Under the pieces are notes generated by a model. The model had not been told where the DNA came from. It worked only from the letters and a program-made list of their open reading frames with translations, and did not search any database. This document shows, piece after piece, positions 1 through 11,834 of a stretch of 64,000 nucleotides of DNA (within the stretch, counting starts at the first letter, position 1; each line of letters begins with the position of its first letter). The position numbers and the translations under genes are program-made. The stretch comes from Hibiscus mutabilis (Eukaryota; Streptophyta; Magnoliopsida; Malvales; Malvaceae), in assembly GCA_019671005.1 (NCBI GenBank), contig CM033712.1:76830479-76894478 (forward strand), read 5' to 3'.

Positions 1-235
1 ATTTAGGGGTTTAGGTTTAGGGGTTTATAATTTAGAGTTGTTGTTAGAATTTAGGGTTTAAGGTTATGGTTTAGGGTTTAGATGTTAGGGTTTAGGTTTT
101 AAGATAATATGGTAGAGATTTAGGTTTTTACTAGTAATCCCTAAATTCTAACCCTAAACTCTAAATTCAAATCATGGTTCCTAAATTCTAAGCATCTAAA
201 CTTAAATCCATCAACTGAATCCCTAAGTCTTAAAA
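1..235. repeat. degenerate telomere-like palindromic array
   Basis: The first about 120 bases are imperfect TTTAGGG-type units (gtttagggg, ttagggttta). The following about 110 bases carry the complementary form (ccctaaattctaaccctaaac), so the array switches strand near base 125. It is interstitial telomere-like sequence, not a chromosome end, because ordinary intergenic DNA follows. A related array with the same strand switch lies at 4240-4500. Confidence 0.75.
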
Positions 236-679
236 TTATGGTGCTTGTGGAAACAAAATATTTCTACCGTCAATGTATGGTATAATTACTCTTAATTTTA
301 ACTCAGAACATTGTTTACCTTACTGTGCCTATATCTAAATAAAATATCGGGATAAAGTGGGTAACTCGGCCCATGTACCGAATTTCGTATTTGATTACAG
401 TGATCAATTAATTATTGGTATAGAAGCTAATTTTTAGTGATCAAATTGCTTACTTTTGAATAGTACAAGGATTTTCGTGTAGTTATACACATGGGAAACC
501 ATTAAATCAAAAGTTAAGAATCACAAGAGTTCTAGAATCTATGTTCTTTTTCTCGATAATCTATTAAAATAACTTCACTAATACTATAATCAAACAACTT
601 ATCCAAATAAATATACACGATAATAAAAATTATTTACTCTTTTTGTGCCTCTATGTATGCTCTAAGGAAAATTTTACAG
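236..679. other. AT-rich intergenic stretch
   Basis: No convincing coding frame, RNA gene or terminal inverted repeat was seen. The first bases after the telomere-like array resemble the sequence following the 4240-4500 array (a 'taccat/ggtat...gtttccacc' region), so they may belong to the same repeat. Confidence 0.5.
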
Positions 680-1311
680 CGTTCGACAAGCATCAATATG
701 CACTACTAACGATGAGCACCGATGAGTACTATAATTTAATTTATAAAGATTTAAAATTTAAAAGACTCAACGTATAATTATAAATTATTTAAAAATTAAA
801 AGGTAAATTAATTAGAATATATTATATTATTTTTATTTTTAATTAAAATACCTTTAAATTATAAAAATTTAATTTTTGTTCATTTAAAATTTACGCGGTC
901 GCCCTGCCATCGTTAAGGCCGGCCACTCTAGCCATAAAAGAATAACGATCTCAATTTTCATGTGTTCTTTCAATAACACAAAAATTGAATTAAATGCATT
1001 AGAATTCCTTTATGGCTGTGTTTTGTTGTGTTTAACACAGTCGGCAAATATAGTAAAAACCATTTATCTCCTCAAATGGCAGCGGCGGAGGTAGGGCAGT
1101 GACAGCAGCGCCTTGAATTTTAAATAAACAAAAAATAGGGTTTTGTAATTTAAAATATTTTAATTAAAAATAATATAATATATTTTAATTAATTTACTTT
1201 TTATTTTTTAAATAATTTATAATTATATGTTGAGTCCTTTAAATTTTATTTTTTTATAAATTAAATCAATAGTACTCGTCGTTAGTGGTGTTCATCGGTA
1301 CTCGTCGAGCG
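680..1311. mobile_element. fold-back DNA element (long inverted arms)
   Basis: Bases about 680-908 and about 1082-1311 are inverted copies of each other. Both arms contain the cgatgagtac / gtactcgtcg block, then 'gactcaacgtataattataaattattt' versus its complement, then an AT-rich block and a GC-richer inner end (gccctgcca / tagggcagt). The roughly 170-base spacer holds a smaller inverted pair (agccataaaag / ctttatggct). There is no transposase frame. I could not see a convincing target-site duplication, so the class (MULE-like or other non-autonomous fold-back) is open. Confidence 0.7.
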
Positions 1312-4239
1312 TGACAGACTTATCCATACTCTAGTAGTAAAAGAATAAATTTAAGATTTATGATTAGATTTTAAAATCTAGTGCTCAGATTTTAAGGTGT
1401 AGGATTTTTAACCGATTAAAAATAATTATTTTATTTTTATCTTTTTTGATTCGTGGGTTAAACTTTTGAGGTTTTTTATTTTAGCGATTCTATTCATTAA
1501 CATATTAGAATTAATATATGAGATATGAGGAAGAAGACGATGATTTGTAAATTTTAATTTATAAAAAAAATCTTATGTGGAAAATAAAAATGATGTGGTT
1601 TTACTTAATTAGTAGGACCATAGATGAGGTGATAAGAATAGTTCATGAAATAATTTTTTCTAATTTTATTTTGAAATATGATTAATTACATGTCGAGCTT
1701 TTGTGATTTTTAATAATCGTTTAAAAATTATTAAAAAATTAATGGCGTTCAGCGATGCATTATGTTAGTGGTGTTCAATGGTGTAAGCCGCCCATTTTAA
1801 ACTCATCCTTTTAAATAATTCATTTAAATCTAGATATTATTTCACTAAATTTTTTCTAATTAATTTTTAATATCGAAATTAGAAATCACCCATTTGACAT
1901 TGTATCATGGTTTGTTTTGGATCCAATTAATGTTGTTTGTTGCATCCCAATATTTGTCAAATTTTCAGAGTAACAAAATTAGGCAACCTCTATTTCTATT
2001 TTGTACACGCTCTAACTTTTTTTAATCCGTATTTGATTTATTGTTCAATTGATCCAAATTAAATACTGTAGAAACTCATGATTAATGTATCTTTTTCAAT
2101 TAAATTTACTTTATTCACAATGTTAGAATTTCAAACATATGATATTGTTTAAAAGATCTAACACCTTATCCCACTAATCTAAAAAATAATAGATGCTCTA
2201 TTTATTAACCTCAAAATAAATTGTCAAATTTCTTTAGATCTCCTTTTGATCTCGTTCTCACTTGTCCCTATCTCTTAATTTAACACTATTTTTTCTTTAT
2301 GAAATTATACTTTCTATTTTTTATTTATATATTTTAGATTTAACATAATTTGACTCGACCGAATGTTTATTCAAACAATGGAAAGTAAAGTTATCAACGT
2401 CTGGCGATGACTTTAGCCTTCACTGTAACATTAAGCCAAAAAACTTACGGTCTGTTTGGTTTTAGAAAATATTTTTTAATTTTTTTTATTTCCATTTTCA
2501 GTTTTCAAAAAATAGAATCATGTTTGATTAATAAAAATAAAAAATTGTTTTTAGAAATGAAAATGAGTTGATGTATAGTTTTTCCAAAATAGAAACAAAC
2601 ATATAATTACTCAATAATTAAATTAAAATATAATTATTAAAATATATATTATTATAACTATAAAAATAAAATATGATTAAACAAAGCAAAAAAATTAAAA
2701 TCAATAAAAAAGAAAAAATAAATTTTATTCTTAATAAAAATATGACAAATTCATATCACCAATTTTTATGTGTTATTTGAGTTTATACTAATTGACAAAA
2801 CAATTCAATTCATGCATCTTTTGATTTTATGTTTCTATCATGAAATGAGAACAATTGGTTATGTTAAACAACAAATTTGGTTTTAGTTTAGTTGTTTTGT
2901 TAGGACACTTTCAAGGTTTTATAAGCTTTTTTGTGTTTCGAATTAGAGAGTTATTTGTGATAGTTATGTTACTAAGGTAAGTTAAAATTGCTCTTGGATT
3001 GATGAAGAAGATGATGATAGGAAGACAAAGTGAAGAAAAGAGGAAATTAGGGAATAGATTTATAGAATATTGAAATGCCGATGATTATTTTTTAAAGTTA
3101 GGACCAAATTAAAATAAAGTGCGAAAATTGATGACTAAATTTATTAGTATGTCAATTTTATTAAGTGTCACGTTATTTGATGTTAAAATTTTAACAACAA
3201 AAAATTAATTTGTTAGTTGTTTTAAGTCATGTGACCATTCTGTAATTTTTTTATAGTCGAGAGACTTAAAAAATCTTATAATTGGAGGACTATTTACCTA
3301 TTTTACCTAAAAAATATTTTTACAATGATTTGGAACAAAGCTAAAAAATAGTTAAATATCATTAAAATAAAAGAAAATATGCTTTTAGAATGATTTGATC
3401 CTGTGTCATTTAAATATTGTTTTCAAATTTTAAAAATAATTTTGACGAAAATATTAAAAATATTTTTTTATATTTTTATATTTCCATTTTTTAATTTTTT
3501 AAATTTTTTTTTGATTTTACAAACAAACATATTTTCTTCAATATTTTTCATTTACTAAAAAATAAAAAATTTAACTATTCTCTATAACCAAAAAAAATCC
3601 TTAAATAAAACCTAACCATCACTATTTACTCTCTTTTTTCAACCATAAAATTCCTTTAATTTCTCTCAAATAATAATTATAAGAAAATTAAAAAATACTA
3701 AAAAACACATTATTGCAAAAGTGAGTCATGAAGCAAAGAAAACAAACAGCTAGAGCAATAGGATCTCTGGTCTGCTGTCATTGTCTATGAACTTCACTGT
3801 CAAAGGGGGCAGCTTTGGTATCTTCATTATTTATTATTATAACCAGCCACTGCCCAATAGTTGGTTTATGGAAGCATTGGTGTTGGGTCAACAAATGTGA
3901 ACAGTTCTTGGATTGTTGTGGATTGGTTTCTTTCTCCAAATGGATGGATAACACATTGGAGATGTGAGAACAAATACAAAAAAGTACTAAAACTAAATGA
4001 TTTTTACTTGCCCAATTTGCCAATCCTTCCAACTCCTTTTGATTTCTTTCTTCTTTTGTCAATGGCCCAAATTTCACCACATTACTTCTCCCTCCCCCCT
4101 CACCTTTGCTTTAAATATCTTTTGGCATGTTTTGCACTATATTTATTCACCCTTCCTACTTTTTTTTCCCTAATGGTAAGATATCTCATGTACTAGGGTA
4201 AAAATGAAAAGTTTTTATATGTTTTTTTAGTTTTAGGGT
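1312..4239. other. AT-rich intergenic, no gene seen
   Basis: About 2.9 kb of low-complexity AT-rich DNA. Bases 1690-1800 repeat part of the preceding fold-back arm (gttagtggtgttcaatggtg), suggesting an eroded relative. Open frames of about 100 codons at 3778-4196 overlap on opposite strands, have no recognisable domain, and were not called. Confidence 0.5.
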
Positions 4240-4500
4240 ATATGAATATAATTTGAGGTTTAGAGTTTATGGGTTTAAGTATAGGGGTTTAGAATTTAAA
4301 GTTTATGATTAGAATTTATGGTTTATGATTAGAGTTTAGGGTTTAAAGAAAGGCTAGGGTTTAGTTTGTAGAGTAATATAGTTAGGGATTTGTAACTTAT
4401 AAACCCTAAAGTTTTACCCTAAATCCTAAATTCTAATCACACCCTAAATTCAAAACTCCTACACTCAAATCCCTAAACAGTAAACCCTAAACAGAGTCTT
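4240..4500. repeat. second telomere-like palindromic array
   Basis: Imperfect TTTAGGG units run to about 4380, then CCCTAAA units run to about 4500 (ttataaaccctaaag, accctaaatcctaaattc). The turn point (gtagagtaatatagttaggg) resembles the turn point of the array at 1-235. The two are therefore copies of one strand-switching repeat rather than independent arrays. Confidence 0.7.
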
Positions 4501-5521
4501 TATACCATAAAATTGAGGCGTCTATGATTTTTTTTTTGTTTCCACCGATTGTGCATATAATAATTACTTTTTTTATTCCTATATTATAGACGAATCTTTT
4601 AACTCGGTCGAACGATTGCTGTTATAACATTAAGGAAATCATGATTGTAAATGTAATTAAATATTTTAGTCGAAATGATTTTCTCAAACTTGAGTTGATT
4701 CGGACCGAGTAATGGACATTTTTTATAAATAAATTTGACCTAGTTTGCTTGATTGACAATGATAGACAATGGTGGAGTTGAGGGGACTTGCAAGGCCCAT
4801 GGCCCGCTTGTTAAATAATTTGATTAATTTATTGATCTAATTGTCATTTTGGACGATAAATATTAGATTAGTCGTAATGTAGAACACATTAAAAATATAT
4901 GGATCAAAGTTTAAACATATTTATACGTATCGTATGGACAATTTTTATTTAACATGTAAAAAACGAAATATCCCTCCACTATTTTAACGGCACTATTAAT
5001 TTTTTAATGTGTCAAAGCTAAGTTAGTCATATAGTAGATATACCCATGTTTAAAAATGTTTTACTTTATATCCAAGCTAACATTTAATACCTAAGATGAT
5101 ATTATACAGATAAAAAGACTCGATTGATATGATACTATATTTTTTAAGATTTAGTTATAATATTTTAAAGTTTAAGGATCAATTTAGAATGATGACCATA
5201 CTTTGGGGTTGTTTGGTGAAATAACCCATTCTTATAATAACGAAAGCACAAAAAGGAAGAAGGAAAATACTAAGTAGTTGTAGAAAATGGGAAATTGACA
5301 AAAATGGGGCGAAGGGAATGAATCTCTTTGGCAGCTTTAGGCTTCGGAATTGATGTATGGTTGCGGGCAGACACTATTGCGGAAATATTGGGAAGGTGAC
5401 GACATTGTAATAATTCAAGGTTTTTCTTTTTTGGCTATGGATTTTTGACCAATTGGAATAGTGTCCAATGTCCACGAACATTTATATATAACACATTCAA
5501 GTTCTAAAGAGTAGTTTTAAC
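4501..5521. other. intergenic, no gene seen
   Basis: AT-rich sequence without a coding frame, RNA gene or clear element boundary. Confidence 0.5.
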
Positions 5522-5641
5522 ATGTAACAACTTAAATTCTCAAGTCAACGAGTGTTGATTCAAATTAGCGATAGATAAATTTATTTATCGTTAATATAGG
5601 TTAACACTCGAATGTTGATTCGAGAATTTAGGTTGTTACAT
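5522..5641. mobile_element. 120-bp MITE-like hairpin
   Basis: The ends are perfect inverted copies, ATGTAACAAC at 5522 and GTTGTTACAT ending at 5641. The inversion continues imperfectly inward for about 35 bases (aaattctc / gagaattt; gagtgttgatt / aacactcga) around an inner palindrome (ataaatttatttat). A single-stranded copy would fold into one hairpin. No clear TSD was seen. Confidence 0.65.
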
Positions 5642-5667
5642 AATAACATCAAAATAGGTAGTTTGAA

Positions 5668-5766
5668 AGATTAACTAATTGGTCTAATGGCTAAAGATGT
5701 TCAAACTATCTCGTTTTGTATGAGTTTGAATCTCAATGTAGGGATATACTACCTCTCTAGTTAATA
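5668..5766 (+). mobile_element. short tRNA-derived SINE with 17-bp TSD
   Basis: A roughly 99-base insert is flanked by identical 17-base direct repeats, AAAATAGGTAGTTTGAA at 5651-5667 and 5767-5783. Inside is an RNA polymerase III A box (TGGTCTAATGG, 5680-5690, fits TRGYNNARNNG). A B box with one mismatch (GTTTGAATC, 5724-5732) follows at tRNA-like spacing. Long TSDs plus a tRNA-like promoter are what L1-mobilised SINEs leave. The copy is short and has no obvious poly(A) tail, so it may be 3'-truncated. Confidence 0.75.
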
Positions 5767-6341
5767 AAAATAGGTAGTTTGAAGTTATAATATAGTAAAT
5801 AGCCTCTTTGATCCTCTAACTATATTAATTTAGTTATTTTAGTTTTAAAACTTTTATTGATTCTCTTTTAACTCTCAACTATTATTTTATTTTATTTTTA
5901 TCAAATTGACCTATAACAGACAGTTAAACTGATGTCGATTTTACAAGATAGAAAGAACTAATAGCTATTCATGTACAATTATTTAATTTTTTTAAACAAA
6001 TTGTGGATACCTTCATCTAATCATACATAAAAACAGTATTGTTCACTTAAAAACTCGCTGATTATTATATTTCTAAGTCAAGAATATTGATTTAAGCTTT
6101 AGAGATAATATTATTAGAAAGGTAACTTAAAATTCTAAATATAAACCGTAAAATAGACATAAAATATACTATAAAGAGAAATATCTTAAATTCTGATTGA
6201 TTGGGTATTATTAACACTTCAACAAAAATAGGAATTCGAATCTCAAGAACAATATTTGACTTCCAAATATTAACAAAATTTACTAATGAGTAGTATGGCC
6301 TGGAATTCAAGATTGCTATAGCTAAGCCTAGCTTTGTTAAT

Positions 6342-6824
6342 TAGGGGTAGGTAAAAATACCCGACCTGGTTGACCCGACCCAAACTTAAAATGTCGGGTA
6401 ATTTTATAAAAAAATTATCTGACCGGGTCGGGTACCCGACCCAATATTTTTTCCGGGACACGGTCTAGAAGTTTTCCCTTGCTGGGTACCCGACCCGATA
6501 AATTTTAATATATATTTTTTATATTTTAAATTATATTTTTATTTTAAGTTTCTTAATATTTTTAATATAAAACTAAGTTTAAATCCCTAAATTCTCTATA
6601 TGTTTGTATTATATACTTTTAAGTTTAAAATTTTCTAAAAATATTTTTGTGTTTAATATGTAATTTTTTTTAAAATAAAAAAATAAAAAAATATGAACCG
6701 GATACTCGGTACCCGATTTTCCGAGTACCCAAATTTTACGAGCATCCGAGTAGCGGGTACCCGGATATGATGGGCCGGGACACGGGCCGAGCAATGACCG
6801 GGTACCCGACAATGCCCACCCCTA
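6342..6824. mobile_element. non-autonomous hAT-type MITE
   Basis: The 483-base element starts TAGGGGTAGGTA and ends GCCCACCCCTA, which are inverted matches. It is flanked by a perfect 8-bp TSD, TTGTTAAT, at 6334-6341 and 6825-6832. An 8-bp TSD with a (C/T)AGGGGTGGGCA-like terminus is the hAT signature. Sub-terminal regions are rich in 'ggtacccgacc' in both orientations. There is no transposase frame. Confidence 0.85.
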
Positions 6825-6832
6825 TTGTTAAT

Positions 6833-8609
6833 AAGGCTAGTGGAGGTGACCAACTCCTTTGGTTTTATATTTTCTGGGCTTTTGTAAGGCCCAAAACTAT
6901 GATGATTTGAAGCCCAAACAAGATTTGTATTTAGACGAATGCTAGTGTATGAATTACTTTGGGATACTTTAGCTATCCAACGCAGTTTAACCTGAACCGA
7001 GATTAGGGTTTGATGGTGGTTGGAGATTAAGGTTATGAAGGTTGAAAGAAATGGAGTTGAGTTCTTAAGGGAATAATGGGTTTGATATGAGAGAAACAGG
7101 GAAAATGAGGTGATTTTGTGTTTCTGAGGATTCAACGAAGCAAAAGAGGAAGAACAAGTTTGAAGGTCAGGGTTTTGATCGAGAATGTAGGGTTTTTTCT
7201 GGGTTTTTGGTGTTCGAGTTGAGAGAATATGAGGGATAGAGAGATAAAAGAGAGAAAAGTTGTTATAATAGCCGATTTAACTCAAAAATGGCCTCCACGG
7301 CGTCGTTTTGAATACCGAGTCAAAATGACCCGTGTGTTTTGGAAATGGGTATGGATACAGGGTCGTGGTCCGACTCAGGATCCGTTATAACTGTTCGAGC
7401 CATTTTGGGTTTAAACCGGCCGGTTCGATTTGGTTCAGACTGTTTTTGAACCAGATTTTTAATGGGTTCAGATTTGAGCTCCTCAATTTGTTCCGCTTTA
7501 CATTTTGGTCACATGATTCCTTATAATTCAGCCCCTTAATTTCCAATTTAATTCAATTTAGTCCTAAACAGTTTAATTTCTTTATTTTAATAGCTTTCAA
7601 TTTGATCTATCTAATTGTGTGCATGATGTATTTTTTTAAAATAATCATGCAATATATTTGTTTAGAAAAACCTTAAATACACTTAGTGTAATTGAAACCC
7701 TAAAATTAGGTTCTCAATCCTAGATAATTTGGAATTAAGGAGGAAAAGCATTGTAGAAAATGAATAAATATTGAATGATTACTTTAATGCCTTAAGTTGA
7801 TTAGTGCCACACTGTATTGTGGTGTTATTCAAAAGGGATATTTTAGTAAAATATTTAATATTTCATTCAAACCTAGAACATGGTTATTATATGTAATTGA
7901 ATACATAGTTAAATAAAAGTTTGATTAGTATTAAGTAATTAGTATCATTGATAGTAAGAATACTATTATTTTTTGGGCCTAATAATATGGATAGTGCCCA
8001 ATCATTTGGGTGTTATCATGCAAGCCCAAAAATTAATGATATTTATAAGACTCTAATTAATTAAATGAATAAAAGCCTTAATTAGGTTTTACTTAAAATC
8101 GACCACAAAATAATTTGTCATGCATTTAAACCTTTTGTGTTGAGATACATTTTTGGGTATGGATCGAAATTTCCTAATGTAACTGGACACTTCGAAAATT
8201 CGTATCCGTTTAAAATGTATTTTCTTACAGGAGGATACCCTCATTTGGAAGGAAATTCAATTAGCGATTAATGATCAAATTAAATCCATTTTATTGCTCA
8301 AAAATGCCATATGAAATTAAAAAGGTACCGATAACGGGCGTTTGCGGGGTGTTAATCCTTCCCTACACGTAATCGACTCCCGAACCCAAATCCTTTCAAA
8401 ATAAATCTCTGGTTGTTTTTATGGTGTCCGGTCTACCAAAGTGACCGGTGGCGACTCCAAAAATGGATTTTCAAAATTAAATGAAGATTTAATATAAAAT
8501 CGGGTTTTAAAAGGGTTTAATAAATAAAAATAAATAAGAAACTCGATTTTCAAAAGAATAATAGCCAGGCCATTTTCCATACTCCGATACTCGAAAAATG
8601 GTCGCGACA
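6833..8609 (+). repeat. LTR fragment of a Ty3-type retrotransposon
   Basis: There is no host gene here. The segment ends in gtcgcgaca at 8609, a typical CA end of a plant LTR. Its last about 300 bases (ggggtgttaatccttccc, ctcccgaaccc, gtgtccgg, gtggcgactcc) are the reverse complement of sequence beginning at 31300, so both belong to one LTR family. The 'cggcgtcgttttga' stretch near 7300 recurs near 53200. The left boundary could not be fixed. The right end directly abuts NLR coding sequence. Confidence 0.6.
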
Positions 8610-10380
8610 CACAGCCAATGCAAACCAAAGTCCTTCTCTGAGCTAAAATACCTTGAGGTGGGATTCTGTGAAGAACTAAGTAATATATTTCCAATCAAGA
8701 TGTTGGGAGTAGGACTTCAAACTCTTAATGAATTGCTCATATATAATTGTGTATCTCTTGAAGTACTAGTTGAAGCTGAGGAAATTAATGCTGGAAAATC
8801 GGATATTGTTATTGCCACTCGATCAATCGTGGCTGAGATAGCCATTAAGTTTGTATTTCCTAGAGTAGCATACCTGCAACTTTATATGCTACCCAAACTG
8901 AGGTGTTTCTATCCAAAGTTGCATACAACGGAGTGGCCCTCATTACAGAAGTTACAAGTTTGTGGCTGTGACAAGGTGCATACATTTGCTTCAGAGGCTT
9001 TGGGGTTTCAAAAATCACATGAAGGATGACATCTTGAAATGTCAATTCAACAATCCTTGTTTTGGGTTGATCAGGTACGAGCCTACAGACTTTTACGCAT
9101 GCATTATTTTTTTTTCATGTCATTTCTATATGTCTAATCTGATCGAGCAAAAATGATCAATAAAAATGTATAATTTTTGTTAAATAATTATTTCTTGACA
9201 TTACAGAAGCATCTTTTTCTTACACAATAGTTGTCCACTTTCTAGGATACATTTCCTTGTTTACTTGAACTTTGGTTGGAATGGAATGCCATCAGAAAAG
9301 GATTTGGCAAGGACAGCAAAATCCAGCAGATCAGTATTTCCCCAGACTCACAGTTGTAAAGCTCATTCGCTTGGGCAAGGAATCAACTATTCTATCTTGC
9401 TTCTTCAAGTCTTTTTCCAAGATTCCCGAGCTTATTCTGAGTGATGCTTCATTTAGTGAAATATTCCAAGGGAAAGGATTTTCTGGTAAGGAAGAGGATG
9501 AATGGAAGCTTGATCAACTAAGCAAATTAAGCCTATCTAAACTTCCCGAGCTGACAGATATTTGGAAGGAATCTTCCCAACCCCCGTTAGTATTACAGAA
9601 CTTGGGAACCCTGAAAATATTGGGATGTGGCAAACTAAAGAACTTGGTACCATCTTCAGTATCTTTTCAGAGTCTAACGACTCTAGAAGTGTCAGATAAC
9701 TCCATCTACTGCTAAAAGTATGGGGAAGCTCAAGATGATGAGTATAACTGATTGCAGACTTATAGAAGAAATCATAGCACATGAAGGCAATGGCCTGATG
9801 GATGTTCGTGTTTTTCCCAAATTGGCGTACCTTCGACTTCAACGTTTACCAAGCCTCACAAGCTTTTACTCAGGGAATGGCACCTTCCATCTCCCCAAGT
9901 TGGCTGAATTAGTTGTAAGAGAATGTCCTAAAATGGAGAGTTTCCATAGAGGAGAATTAACAACTGTGGGCAACCTTAATGCCACCATAAAAGACATTGA
10001 CACGAAAAAGGTATGTTGATTTGCAAAAGCATTACCGTATCATTTGTTAACTTAAATAATGCCGGACCTCTAATCCCTTGGACGTCTACATGTTTGGTAA
10101 ACTTTTTCTTAACTTGTGTTGTGCGACTACCAGAGTATGAAACTATCATTGTTGAAAAGTGCCAAATGCTGGAATAAAATTTAATAATGAATGTTCCTAA
10201 GAAAGTCGCACCGAACTTCAAAAATGGAGAAAGCATAATTTTTTTTAAAAATTTAGTTTAATTTTCAATTTATACATGTGCCTCTCTCACTCGTTCTCTC
10301 TTTATCTCAGTCTCAGAATCATGTTAAAGAATTGGGATCACTTCAACGGAAAATACCAGATCTCTGGGTATCTAAAGTTT
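8610..10380 (+). pseudogene. LRR tail of an RPS2-like CC-NB-LRR gene, broken
   Basis: The reading frames encode the C-terminal leucine-rich repeats of an RPS2/At4g27190-like NLR: repeats such as FSELKYLEVGFCEELSNIF, then LPKLRCFYP, LKILGCGKLKNLVPSSVSF and FPKLAYLRLQRLPSLTSFYS. Coiled-coil and NB-ARC parts are absent because an LTR end (8609) sits immediately upstream; the ATG at 8598 lies in the LTR. Further lesions are an in-frame TGA at 9027, a frame change near 9298 (after a WLEWNAIRK-type repeat) and another near 9700. Likely introns follow 9074 (cag/gtacga), with acceptor near 9245, and follow 10011 (aag/gtatgt). A short last exon may start near 10314 (ctcag/tctcag) and stop near 10380. 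It is a relic of the same class as the gene at 61002. Confidence 0.85.
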
Positions 10381-11834
10381 GAGTGAAGCTTAGAGGACTT
10401 GTCTTCATACCAGAGGTTTCTTTTCTTCAATGTGAACCTAAGATATATTAAATTCCTTTTTATTTCATATATTTATGACTATCACTGCTGATGAGCAACG
10501 TTGCAGGGCATGTTCGGTTCGTCTTCTCCAATGTCATCTTTTAAAAAAAGGTATTAGCATATCAATGTGAACCCATGCAATCATTTTTTCCCCTCAAATG
10601 TGTCTGAGTTGAGAAGAAGCCATAAATATTGGAAATTTATTCACATGTACTGAATGTAAACTTAACACATATCTTATACGGTTTCCTGCTTTGATTGTTA
10701 GGTATTTTTGCATAATAATGATCAGTTTTTGATAAATATTTCATATGCCATACTTTGCAGTCCTGGGAAAGAGAGAATGGGAAAAGAAGGAAACCAGAAC
10801 CGTTGGCTGGTTAAATGAAGTAATGAACCTCTGTGACATCGAAAAGATAAGCACTTCCGTTTCAGCTGAAAAAACGCAAAAAAGTGAACGGTCGGGAGCT
10901 ACATTGAATCTGTTTTCTTATGTAAATATTGTGCTACAAAGTATGTTTTAGGTACTTGCATTAATGCGAGTGAACTGATTTTGAATTTTCAGCTCTTTAT
11001 CTCTCAACTCAACTTAATGTGTTTCAGTGTTGGAATCTACGTGACTCGAAGTCTCGAACTTGAAATCTTAAAGTTTATTTTAGACTTTTTAAAACTTTTG
11101 GTTGATCTGTGCTTCTGATATGCTTCTAAACGCCTACCTGCATGCGGTATCAGAAAGCTATTAAGGTTCAGTCTGTGACTATAAGCAGTGTTTTTTTTTT
11201 TTCGCAGAAGGAAATGGAGTGTTCTCAATGAGTTTAAAACCTATAACCTCAGAAAATATAAGAGAACAACGATGAATAGCTTGACCAACCGGTTAAATGT
11301 GCTTGCTAGCAACTTCTACTTCTAGAACTTGATAACTTCTTTCATTTGGCCTCTAAAATTATTTTTTGTCAAGGTTAGTCCATGAACTCGCATTATTTTA
11401 TCATTTTGATAAACGGCACTTTGAGATCCTATCACGGGTCAAAATCTCAAAGTACGCCGGCGTAAAAAGATTAAAATAACAAAGGTTATCAAATTTAGGG
11501 ACTAATATAGACGAAAAAACTAGAGACACTAAAAGAAATCCGTCAACCGAATCACCGAATTCAATCCCAATTCTTACACATTCATGAAGATGGCTAAAAG
11601 AGATAGTTTTGCAACTTAATACAATATTACTTAAACTTCCACTGATGACAGAAATCAGAAGTTGCTGGAAGACAATGGGCAATGCTGGCTGCAATGTTTA
11701 CAACGACCATGAAACAGACACAAATCTTTCCAGTTGTTGATGCCATGACGTTGCTTCACATTGAAGACTGGAGTGCATGTTAAGTTTTTTATATCCATCG
11801 GCAATTATTCCTAGAATCAAACCAAAGAAAACCA
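10381..11834. other. intergenic between two NLR loci
   Basis: No recognisable gene. An open frame at 10745-10951 (68 codons) shows no domain. It could be a degenerate downstream exon of the LRR relic, but nothing decides this. The last few hundred bases may hold a downstream exon or the 3' UTR of the minus-strand NLR. Confidence 0.45.

Noticed and set aside
1..235. Chromosome end (true telomere)
   Set aside because: Repeats are degenerate, switch strand after about 120 bases, and are followed by ordinary intergenic DNA; a related copy lies 4 kb inside.
2440..3560. Possible 1.1-kb MITE ('acggtctgtttgg' at the left, 'caaacaaacata' at the right)
   Set aside because: AT-rich arms match only weakly and no target-site duplication was found.
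3778..4196. Overlapping open frames of 100 and 111 codons on opposite strands
   Set aside because: No domain, no splice context, low-complexity composition; chance frames.
10745..10951. 68-codon frame after the LRR relic
   Set aside because: No LRR pattern or other domain; could be a decayed exon but nothing supports it.
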